A stretch of DNA of 20,482 nucleotides from IMG/VR virus record IMGVR_UViG_3300029787_000427, positions 1 to 20,482 of that record. One strand, written 5' to 3'. Below, in pieces: positions 1 to 4,591 of the stretch; the first letter of the stretch is position 1, and each line of letters starts with the position of its first letter. The stretch is from a virus. A program made the translations under genes and the position numbers. The notes under the pieces were generated by a model, which did no database searches, was not told the DNA's origin, and saw nothing but the letters and a program-made list of their open reading frames with translations.

Positions 1-43
1 TTTTGAGGTGAGGTTGTGTCGTAGATTTTCGGCACATTGTTGA

Positions 44-75
44 GTTCGTTGTCGTTCGTTCGTTGTCGTTCGTCC
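44..75. repeat. 14-bp tandem repeat in G/T-rich left edge
   Basis: The unit GTTCGTTGTCGTTC occurs twice head to tail (44-57 and 58-71) and then begins a third, broken copy. It lies in a roughly 100-base stretch at the left edge that is strongly G/T-rich on the plus strand and clearly less A+T-rich than the rest of the window. No plus-strand gene is evident. On the minus strand an ATG (35-37) opens a frame that runs off the left edge, too short to judge. The stretch could be intergenic repeat DNA or the edge of a neighbouring gene. Confidence 0.6.
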
Positions 76-102
76 AAAGTTTGCCGTTTGTCCTTGTCGA
101 TA

Positions 103-147
103 GTTCCGAAGGAACGATAGTTCCAAAAAATTTTTAGAACTTTTTTT
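103..147 (+). terminator. possible rightward terminator
   Basis: Two overlapping dyads read towards the right. GTTCC-GAA-GGAAC lies at 103-115. An A/T-rich imperfect stem with outer arms GTTC (120-123) and GAAC (137-140) is followed directly by seven T (141-147). A 10-base direct repeat CGATAGTTCC (98-107, 115-124) is embedded. This could end a rightward transcript arriving from outside the window. The stem is A/T-rich, so the call is weak. Confidence 0.35.
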
Positions 148-151
148 AGAC

Positions 152-182
152 AAAAAAAAACCCCCGAGATTTCTCTCGGGGG
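152..182 (-). terminator. rho-independent terminator of the leftward gene
   Basis: A 9-bp G/C-rich stem, CCCCCGAGA (161-169) paired with TCTCGGGGG (174-182), has a 4-base loop. On the minus strand the hairpin is followed by nine U (plus-strand A run 152-160). It lies 22 bases past the stop codon of the leftward gene, which it should terminate. Confidence 0.9.
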
Positions 183-204
183 CTTAGTATTTAGTTATTT
201 AAAG

Positions 205-954
205 TTAAGCTGTAGCTCTAGAGTTTGAAAAGTTTGGCATTTTAGCATCGCCTATTGTTTTCATTTGTTTATTTGGCTCTTCTTTAGCTTCTATTATTGC
301 ATCAACCATATTTTCTTGAAGTAATTCAATAGTTTTTGCCACCATTTCTTGAGGTACATCTTTGATTAAATTTTTATGAGATTTAATCACCGCAAAAGCT
401 TCCACTAGTTGAGTTAAGGTACTAACCTGATTTTTTTTAGTCTCTCGATTTCTAGTAGGCTTTGAAGAGCTTTTCTTATCCAGTTCTTTAACTGGTACTA
501 CTTTTCCTTTGCTATCCAATATTTGCCCCTCATCAGTAATTGAGGTATTTTTATTTTCAAACAAATAGAAAGTAGCGTCAATCACTCTTTTAATAGACAT
601 CATAAAAGCTTTATTATCATCAGAGCTTTTATACCCAATGAAATGGTAAAGAGCTGAGCGTAAAGTATATCTATCAAGAGCCAGTCTATTTTTTTTAGCC
701 TCAATAATCATATGACCTGAGAGCCTCACCAGTTCCACTTTTTGTGAAGCTGTTCTTTTCTCAAATCTTTTATGAGCATCTAAAAAACTATTCCCAACCG
801 CATAAACTTTTTCAAGAGTCTTTGGTGAATAATAACTTTTCATACACTCATCGGAAATCTTAGCAGTAATTTTTTTTGCTGTCTTGCTAGCAATCTTTAA
901 TGAATGGTTAGCAGTTGATTTCTTTGGGCTTTTTGTTTTAGTAGTGTTTTTCAT
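205..954 (-). CDS. hypothetical protein, basic N-terminus, leftward gene
   Basis: A 249-residue protein that I do not recognise. It is the only convincing leftward gene here. The first ~35 residues are almost entirely Lys, Thr, Ser and Ala, a disordered basic tail that could touch nucleic acid. Residues ~45-130 look helical and carry the most regular hydrophobic pattern. A second Lys/Ser/Arg-rich linker follows near 155-175, then a helical C-terminal part (~178-225). There is no signal peptide or membrane segment. The start is well supported: on the minus strand a near-perfect Shine-Dalgarno AGGAGGT (plus 963-969) sits 8 bases before the ATG. A strong terminator follows. It has its own transcription unit, diverging from the late genes across a region with palindromic operators. 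A DNA-binding or regulatory role is possible but is inference only. Confidence 0.85.
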   Translation of the reverse strand: MKNTTKTKSPKKSTANHSLKIASKTAKKITAKISDECMKSYYSPKTLEKVYAVGNSFLDAHKRFEKRTASQKVELVRLSGHMIIEAKKNRLALDRYTLRSALYHFIGYKSSDDNKAFMMSIKRVIDATFYLFENKNTSITDEGQILDSKGKVVPVKELDKKSSSKPTRNRETKKNQVSTLTQLVEAFAVIKSHKNLIKDVPQEMVAKTIELLQENMVDAIIEAKEEPNKQMKTIGDAKMPNFSNSRATA

Positions 955-992
955 TTTTAGTTACCTCCTAAAAGGTTTGTTAATTAAGTAAA

Positions 993-1020
993 ATTTTAAA
1001 CTAATCGACCACTAATACAA
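993..1020 (-). promoter_or_regulatory. candidate promoter of the leftward gene
   Basis: On the minus strand, TTGTAT (1015-1020) stands 16 bases before TAAAAT (993-998), upstream of the strong ribosome-binding site. The -10 matches the sigma70 consensus at five of six bases, but the -35 matches at only three. In DNA this A/T-rich such matches arise by chance, so support is modest. Confidence 0.3.
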
Positions 1021-1058
1021 CAGTAAAAAGAATTAATTATTATTATTATTTATGGGGC

Positions 1059-1081
1059 TTATTTAGTAACACGTGTTACCA
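1059..1081. promoter_or_regulatory. palindromic operator-like site, copy 1
   Basis: The perfect 14-bp palindrome GTAACACGTGTTAC (1066-1079) lies inside a longer sequence (1059-1081) that recurs identically at 1160-1182. Identical flanks beyond the palindrome and a ~101-bp centre-to-centre spacing are what paired operators of a dimeric repressor look like. It lies upstream of the leftward gene and, at greater distance, of the rightward promoter. Confidence 0.65.
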
Positions 1082-1159
1082 GTGAATTAATTGAAACTAC
1101 TAGAGTTACATTTTTTCTCTATCTCTCTAGAGCTGTACTCATAAAACTACTTTATAAAT

Positions 1160-1182
1160 TTATTTAGTAACACGTGTTACCA
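1160..1182. promoter_or_regulatory. palindromic operator-like site, copy 2
   Basis: Second exact copy of the site at 1059-1081, with the palindrome GTAACACGTGTTAC at 1167-1180. Related half-sites (GTTAC) recur a little further right in the 1220-1236 stretch. Two well-spaced exact copies in an A/T-rich region suggest cooperative or looping binding of one protein. Confidence 0.65.
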
Positions 1183-1277
1183 ATTTATTTTTTAACTAAT
1201 TAATATTATTTTTTATTAACTGTTACTACTGGTTACAAATAATTATTACTAGGGGTAAAATAATTAATAATGCTATA

Positions 1278-1322
1278 GGGTGTGCAGGTGGCTAGGGGGG
1301 GTGTGTGTGTATACATATATAC
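1278..1322. other. G-rich tract joined to alternating purine/pyrimidine tract
   Basis: The plus strand carries several G tracts ending in a run of seven G (1295-1301). From 1301 to 1322 purine and pyrimidine then alternate without a break, first as GT repeats and then as AT/AC steps including GTATAC and TATATA. The first part could form a G-quadruplex, and the second is prone to Z-DNA or unwinding. No gene covers it. A role in replication initiation, packaging or promoter control is possible but unproven. Confidence 0.5.
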
Positions 1323-1504
1323 CAACGTACTAAAAATTCAGGATAGGTATTGAAACTACTTTTGTCACGACTTAAGGGGGTATTTAGGAATAGATATTTC
1401 GAATGAATTGAAGCCACCTTAAGGGTACAATAGGCGTACGTACCGGGCATAGCCCAATTACTATTTTAATACCCTATGCCATTTTGTCAATAACAAAATT
1501 TTAT

Positions 1505-1532
1505 TTGACAGAATATTGACTGACACTATAAT
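1505..1532 (+). promoter_or_regulatory. strong sigma70-type promoter of the small-gene operon
   Basis: A perfect -35 (TTGACA, 1505-1510) and a perfect -10 (TATAAT, 1527-1532) are separated by 16 bases. The start of transcription is expected near 1539. The -35 is flanked by the inverted repeat GTCAATA (1486-1492) / TATTGAC (1514-1520), and a hairpin ATTTTGT/ACAAAAT (1481-1499) lies just upstream, so the promoter may be repressible. It drives the cassette beginning at 1654. Confidence 0.85.
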
Positions 1533-1541
1533 TATATATTA

Positions 1542-1616
1542 AGGTTTAAATACATCCAAAGGGTCACACACACTTGATGCGAACCAAGGACAATCACGGT
1601 GTTATTATTTAAACCT
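1542..1616 (+). promoter_or_regulatory. structured 5' leader closed by 11-bp inverted repeat
   Basis: AGGTTTAAATA (1542-1552) pairs perfectly with TATTTAAACCT (1606-1616), enclosing 53 bases immediately after the expected transcription start. Inside, GTC (1563-1565) with GAC (1589-1591) and CTTG (1573-1576) with CAAG (1585-1588) can stack into an inner hairpin with an 8-base loop. The first gene starts 38 bases after the closing arm, behind an AAAAGGA ribosome-binding site. It may be a translation or stability element. I do not recognise it as a known riboswitch. Confidence 0.5.
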
Positions 1617-1653
1617 ATTTGAAAAAATAACTAAAAAGGATTAAAACTACAAT

Positions 1654-1830
1654 ATGGCAAAATCAACAGTTAATAAAGCAGGCAATTATACTAAGCCCGG
1701 AATGAGAAAACAACAATTCCAAAGAATTAAATCTGGTTCTAAGGGTGGTAGACCCGGACAATGGTCCGCAAGGAAGGCACAGCTTTTGGCATCGGCTTAT
1801 AAGAAAGCCGGTGGAGGATATAAGTCCTAG
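1654..1830 (+). CDS. small basic QWSARKAQ-motif phage protein
   Basis: A 58-residue protein with 14 Lys/Arg and no Asp or Glu. Residues ~31-56 contain GGRPGQWSARKAQLL followed by YKKAGGGY. I recall this as a widespread motif in marine phages. I also recall it forming the N-terminal half of a ~120-130 residue family of unknown function in bacteria and large DNA viruses, which I believe is Pfam DUF5872. The matching C-terminal half appears to be the separate gene at 3800-4045. The ATG lies 13 bases after AAAAGGA, and the gene is first in the operon behind the strong promoter and structured leader. Function is unknown. Charge and size suggest nucleic-acid or capsid association, which is inference. 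Confidence 0.85.
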   Translation: MAKSTVNKAGNYTKPGMRKQQFQRIKSGSKGGRPGQWSARKAQLLASAYKKAGGGYKS

Positions 1831-1845
1831 CTCTAACCCTCTTAT

Positions 1846-2169
1846 TTGCCTAAAAAAGTACTATATAAAGTTTACATAACATATTATGAGACTAAAGAAT
1901 ATTATATCGGTGTTACATCCAAATCAGGTGTACACTTTGATAATTATTTTGGCTCTAATACTACAGATTTAAAAATATCTCATAAAGAAATACTATTTCA
2001 TACACATAATAAATCAGATGCCAAGTTAATGGAGCTGATATATCAATTACGTAGTTTTAATGATAAGAAGTGTTTGAACAAAATGCTTAATATACGTCTC
2101 AGAAGAGATTTTATAAAAAAAATACCGAGGTTTACAATAAAAATAAAAGATGGCATTTCTCGTAGCTAA
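1846..2169 (+). CDS. GIY-YIG-like small nuclease or degenerate relative
   Basis: A 107-residue protein starting at TTG; an in-frame stop just upstream (1834-1836) excludes a longer form and no in-frame ATG lies nearby. The N-terminus reads VYI (residues 9-11), then ten residues later YIG (20-22), followed by a YFGSN segment (~34-38). This is the layout of GIY-YIG endonuclease domains of the short phage type. A Glu in a helix (MELIYQLR, ~63-70) could be the metal-binding catalytic residue. The first motif is imperfect (VYI for GIY) and the usual catalytic Arg is not obvious, so activity is uncertain. No good Shine-Dalgarno precedes the TTG. It overlaps the next gene by 20 bases. A homing-type or DNA-processing nuclease is the best guess. 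Confidence 0.6.
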   Translation: MPKKVLYKVYITYYETKEYYIGVTSKSGVHFDNYFGSNTTDLKISHKEILFHTHNKSDAKLMELIYQLRSFNDKKCLNKMLNIRLRRDFIKKIPRFTIKIKDGISRS

Positions 2170-2788
2170 CGTACCCCCAGTTAAAGTCTGGGTTAAAAAG
2201 CAATATTTATATGACCTTCAAAAGGGTCATGGAGAATATGTTCAAGGTATCTGGGCAACAGTGAAATCTATACAAGGCAGAGCCTTATACTTTGAAACCT
2301 ACATACCTGATTATGCTGCTCTCTATGATAAGTTACCGATTAGTGCATTTGTCAGTTCACCTGATGTAAAAGAAGATTTACCTTTAGAAGAATTAGAACT
2401 ATGGGATGCTTTTAGTTATCATATCACGGTGATAGAAAAAACAACTGTACCACCGAGAGCCAAGTATTTATCTCCTTCTAAACAATGGTATAAGGGTGAA
2501 TACTTGTTTACCATTGATAGCTGTCATGCTGACCATAACTTGCCTAATATAAATTATTCACAAGTTCCAGAAGAACATAAATCATTTAATATTCTAGAAT
2601 TAGAGAATGGACACTTTGCCGCTCAACCTAACAATAGAACATTATTTTATGATAAATCATTAACCCCGGCTGAACCCAAGCAACCTGATTTTAAAGTATC
2701 GACTGTTGAATATAATGTGGAGTCGGTAAGTAAATGGACTGCAGGAGATGATACGAATTACTTCTATAATTTTAAAGAACAAAAGTAA
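2150..2788 (+). CDS. conserved marine-phage hypothetical protein
   Basis: A 212-residue protein beginning MAFLVANVPPVKVWVKKQYL. It is soluble-looking, rich in aromatic residues (Tyr, Trp, Phe) and has a mixed alpha/beta pattern without membrane segments. Segments such as KGEYLFTIDSCHAD (~115-128), VPEEHKSFN and GHFAAQPNNR are, from memory, highly conserved in uncultured marine phages, where this gene often sits near the small basic protein genes and terminase. The CHAD segment (Cys-His-Asp) could be a metal or active site, but no known enzyme family fits. The start lies inside the preceding gene, and the stop overlaps the next ATG by one base (TAATG). Function unknown. Confidence 0.85.
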   Translation: MAFLVANVPPVKVWVKKQYLYDLQKGHGEYVQGIWATVKSIQGRALYFETYIPDYAALYDKLPISAFVSSPDVKEDLPLEELELWDAFSYHITVIEKTTVPPRAKYLSPSKQWYKGEYLFTIDSCHADHNLPNINYSQVPEEHKSFNILELENGHFAAQPNNRTLFYDKSLTPAEPKQPDFKVSTVEYNVESVSKWTAGDDTNYFYNFKEQK

Positions 2789-3102
2789 TGAATTTTATAA
2801 GTACTAAAAAACCTAGATGGTTAATGAGAGCATTAAACCCTAGGTCTCCTATGACAGAAAATAATGAAACTGTAAAATTAATAAGTTATGATAACAGAGT
2901 AGCCCCTACAATAATTAGAATTGGAACAAGAGGTAAAGGAAAATTTGTAAAATTAACAAATGAAGAAGCTATAAAAAGAGCAAATAAAAATAATACTTTT
3001 TTAGAATTTGCTACTAGTAAACAAGCAGAAAAGTTTGCTAAAAATTTTTCAACTATTATTCCTAATACTTTTAAAAATAAACCTAGAAGAACTAGTAAGT
3101 AA
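2788..3102 (+). CDS. conserved small basic phage hypothetical protein
   Basis: A 104-residue protein with a very basic C-terminus (KNKPRRTSK). The N-terminal part carries RALNPRSPM and TVKLISYDNRVAPTIIRIG, strings I associate with small conserved proteins of marine podoviruses. It has two probable beta strands, then a helix rich in Lys and Asn. No catalytic motif or membrane segment is present. Its ATG overlaps the previous stop as TAATG and its own stop overlaps the next ATG the same way, so translation is probably coupled. Function unknown. Confidence 0.8.
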   Translation: MNFISTKKPRWLMRALNPRSPMTENNETVKLISYDNRVAPTIIRIGTRGKGKFVKLTNEEAIKRANKNNTFLEFATSKQAEKFAKNFSTIIPNTFKNKPRRTSK

Positions 3103-3242
3103 TGCCACAAAAACAAACAGTAGTTAACAATATAAATTTTATTCCTAAAAGAACAAGTATAGGAAACGGCAAAGTAAAAATGTCATCAATGAATAAAAAT
3201 AAACGTAGAAGTTATAAAAAATACAGAGGACAAGGTAAATAA
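3102..3242 (+). CDS. 46-residue polycationic protein ending RGQGK
   Basis: Open frame of 46 codons plus TAA. The product has 13 Lys/Arg and no acidic residue. Visible motifs are PKRTSIG (15-21) and NKRRSYKKYRGQGK at the C-terminus. Short proteins with KRTSIG and KYRGQGK are, from memory, recurrent in marine phage genomes. The start is fixed by TAATG coupling to the upstream gene. The last 18 bases of the gene recur at 3412-3429, ahead of the gene at 3429. Composition suggests binding to nucleic acid or the capsid interior, but nothing proves it. Confidence 0.75.
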   Translation: MPQKQTVVNNINFIPKRTSIGNGKVKMSSMNKNKRRSYKKYRGQGK

Positions 3243-3251
3243 AATGGTAGC
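3225..3251 (+). repeat. direct repeat at gene junction, copy 1
   Basis: The end of the 46-residue gene and the start of the next: AGAGGACAAGGTAAATAA (3225-3242), one base, then ATGGTAGC (3244-3251). The same two blocks recur at 3412-3429 and 3429-3436, there overlapping by one base. Together they encode RGQGK-stop followed by MVA. This marks a duplication of about 187 bases covering one small gene. Confidence 0.8.
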
Positions 3252-3366
3252 TAAACTAATTAAAGTATCAAAAGCATTAAACAAAGCATCAAGATTACAT
3301 AAAAAACAATCTAAAATAATTAAAAATCATGCTAAGAAAATGACTGGTAACAAAAAAAAAAGTTAA
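3244..3366 (+). CDS. 40-residue polycationic protein, possibly truncated
   Basis: Open frame of 40 codons starting MVAKLIKVSKALNKASRLHK, with 14 Lys/Arg and no acidic residue. It begins one base after the previous stop. The frame ends at a TAA (3364-3366) just after a run of ten A. If that stop is ignored, the same frame stays open for 20 more codons and ends in RGQGK TAA (3427-3429), the same ending as the upstream gene. That suggests either a nonsense or indel event in the A run or a decayed duplicate. It shares the start MVAK with the gene at 3429. Confidence 0.6.
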   Translation: MVAKLIKVSKALNKASRLHKKQSKIIKNHAKKMTGNKKKS

Positions 3367-3436
3367 AAAATCAACAAGAAGATTATAGACATAATCAATG
3401 GTAAAAAAAAGAGAGGACAAGGTAAATAATGGTAGC
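3367..3436 (+). repeat. repeat copy 2 and coding remnant
   Basis: The second copy of the junction repeat (3412-3436) lies behind a 45-base stretch (3367-3411) that belongs to no intact gene. In the frame of the 3244 gene it reads on without a stop to RGQGK TAA, so it looks like the detached 3' end of that gene. The repeat supplies the stop/start of the gene at 3429 (TAATGG). Confidence 0.6.
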
Positions 3437-3800
3437 AAAAATAGTACTTAGTAAGAAATTAAAAGAAAAAAGAGAAAAGGCTAAAAGACAATTAGATAGT
3501 ATAGCCCATGCTAAGAAACTTAAAAAGTTTAATAACTACTGGTCTAAATTAAAACTAAGTACTATAACAAATTTAAAAAGAGCAGGTATAGATAAAAACG
3601 AAGCTAAAGATAGATATGTTCTTGGTAATGGTTTAGGGCTAAGAGTTAATATGTGGCAGATGGAGGATAAACCTGTAGTTCCCAAAGGTTCTTTTGAAGC
3701 AGGGGAAAAAGCAAAGAAAAATGTCATTAAAAAAAATAAAGAAACTAAAGAAGCTATTTTAAAAACTATAGATAACGTAAAAAAAATATTTAAAAATTAA
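3429..3800 (+). CDS. lysine-rich hypothetical protein
   Basis: A 123-residue, very basic protein beginning MVAKIVLSKKLKEKREKAKR. Residues 1-50 look like a charged helix or coiled coil. A more globular centre (~45-90) contains DRYVLGNGLGLRVNMWQ, and the C-terminal ~35 residues are again a Lys-rich helix. There is no membrane segment. The first codons match those of the gene at 3244, consistent with the repeat at the junction, but the remainder is different. It is coupled by TAATG to both neighbours. I do not recognise a family. Confidence 0.8.
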   Translation: MVAKIVLSKKLKEKREKAKRQLDSIAHAKKLKKFNNYWSKLKLSTITNLKRAGIDKNEAKDRYVLGNGLGLRVNMWQMEDKPVVPKGSFEAGEKAKKNVIKKNKETKEAILKTIDNVKKIFKN

Positions 3801-4045
3801 TGCTAGCTAAATCACAAAAAAGTTTAAAGTCTTGGACCAAACAAAAATGGAGAACCAAATCAGGTAAACCATCAAACAAGACAGGTGAAAGATATTTACC
3901 CAGTGCTGCAATAAAAAGTTTATCCCCTGCAGAATACGCAGCTACAACAAAAGCAAAGCGTCAAGGAACAAAAGCAGGTAAACAGTTTGTGAAACAACCA
4001 AAGAACATCGCAAAAAAAACGAGAGCCTATAGGAGGGTGACATGA
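3800..4045 (+). CDS. small basic protein resembling C-terminal half of a DUF5872-like family
   Basis: An 81-residue, strongly basic protein with only two Glu. The order KSLKSWTKQKWRTKSGK (~8-24), ERYLPSAAIKSLSP (~30-43), AATTKAKRQGTKAGKQF (~48-64) and NIAKK is distinctive. I recall it as the C-terminal half of a family of ~120-130 residues, probably DUF5872, whose N-terminal half carries the QWSARKAQ motif found here in the gene at 1654. In this genome the two halves are separate genes ~2 kb apart in one operon. The ATG overlaps the preceding stop (TAATG), and the stop overlaps the next ATG (ATGA). Biochemical function unknown. Confidence 0.82.
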   Translation: MLAKSQKSLKSWTKQKWRTKSGKPSNKTGERYLPSAAIKSLSPAEYAATTKAKRQGTKAGKQFVKQPKNIAKKTRAYRRVT

Positions 4046-4161
4046 CAAAAATAAAAGACATGATTATGGAAAAATGGAATGGCTTAAACAAAAAAGGTAA
4101 AATGTTTGTAGCCTTCATAGCATTAGTAATACTATTAGCTATTATTCAAGGAGTAGCATAA
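4042..4161 (+). CDS. 39-residue single-pass membrane protein, possible small holin
   Basis: Open frame of 39 codons. Residues 1-20 are charged and amphipathic (MTKIKDMIMEKWNGLNKKGK). Residues ~21-36 (MFVAFIALVILLAIIQ) form one hydrophobic helix that ends almost at the C-terminus. A very strong ribosome-binding site AGGAGGG (4031-4037) precedes the ATG, unusual within this cassette and a sign of high expression. The gene overlaps both neighbours (ATGA upstream, TAATG downstream). Small one-helix phage membrane proteins include pinholins, spanin-like and superinfection proteins. With no endolysin in view, holin is only a suggestion. Confidence 0.75.
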   Translation: MTKIKDMIMEKWNGLNKKGKMFVAFIALVILLAIIQGVA

Positions 4162-4427
4162 TGATATCAACAGTAGTAAAATTTATAGCAGCATTTGGTG
4201 TTAATAAAGCTATTAAAAAATTTGGTAAAGTTTTAGTAGATAAAGCTAGAACATTTATGAAAAAAAACCCTAACACGGTTGCAAAAATGAAATCTAATGT
4301 AGAACAAACACCAGTAGAAAAATTACCAATGTTTAAAAAGTTAAGTAATAGATATGTTAGTGAAGGCGTTGATTTTAGTGGATTGAATAAAGGGACTGAT
4401 ATCACTAAAGGTATGATGAAAAAATAA
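4161..4427 (+). CDS. small basic protein with FIA..GV.KA.KK N-terminal module
   Basis: An 88-residue basic protein. Residues 5-35 are a hydrophobic/amphipathic stretch followed by a Lys-rich helix, and they align without gaps to residues 12-42 of the protein at 4844 (14 identities in 31). The C-terminal half is polar and ends KGMMKK. The first ~14 residues could insert in or lie on a membrane, but they are short for a true transmembrane helix. It immediately follows the one-helix membrane protein with TAATG coupling. No known family recognised. Confidence 0.75.
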   Translation: MISTVVKFIAAFGVNKAIKKFGKVLVDKARTFMKKNPNTVAKMKSNVEQTPVEKLPMFKKLSNRYVSEGVDFSGLNKGTDITKGMMKK

Positions 4428-4591
4428 TGACAAAATCTTTATCATCTAAGCAAAAAAAAATAGCAAATCAAAGCCCTCCTTATGATAAAATTACAGGAGA
4501 AGATTTTCAAACTTTAAAAATGAAAAAAGGTAACGACATATCAAAAAATATGTTTGCTAAAAATAATGGCAATAGCAAAAAGAGTACGTAA
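4427..4591 (+). CDS. 54-residue conserved phage hypothetical (LS.KQKKIA motif)
   Basis: Open frame of 54 codons beginning MTKSLSSKQKKIAN. The pattern LSxKQKKIA, then a Pro-containing turn, then DKITGEDFQTLKMKKG is one I recall from very small conserved proteins in marine phages next to HNH-type genes. The start is fixed by TAATG coupling to the upstream gene. The 3' end overlaps the next gene by 26 bases in another frame. Function unknown. The gene is easily missed because of its size. Confidence 0.7.
   Translation: MTKSLSSKQKKIANQSPPYDKITGEDFQTLKMKKGNDISKNMFAKNNGNSKKST

Larger units (their letters stand above)
955..1653. other. divergent intergenic control region
   Basis: About 700 bases without a supported gene separate the leftward gene from the rightward operon. 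Besides the sites listed separately, several short repeats recur. ATTGAAACTACT occurs at 1090-1101 and 1349-1360, with shorter AAAACTAC copies at 1143-1150 and 1643-1650. CTTAAGGG occurs at 1371-1378 and 1418-1425. GTACGTAC (1436-1443) is palindromic. GGGC-ATA-GCCC (1445-1455) can form a small hairpin, and GGCATAG (1446-1452) could alternatively pair with CTATGCC (1474-1480). I see no tRNA-like fold or recognisable attachment site. Confidence 0.7.

Noticed and set aside
44-75. CRISPR-like repeat at the left edge
   Set aside because: The copies are 14 bases and directly adjacent, with no spacers.
1380-1420. TTCGAAT near 1398 as a tRNA T-arm or attachment site
   Set aside because: No flanking stems, anticodon arm or CCA end could be built around it.
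1542-1616. Known riboswitch or self-cleaving ribozyme in the leader
   Set aside because: I looked for glutamine, SAM-type, hammerhead and pistol core sequences and did not find a convincing match; kept only as an unassigned structured leader.
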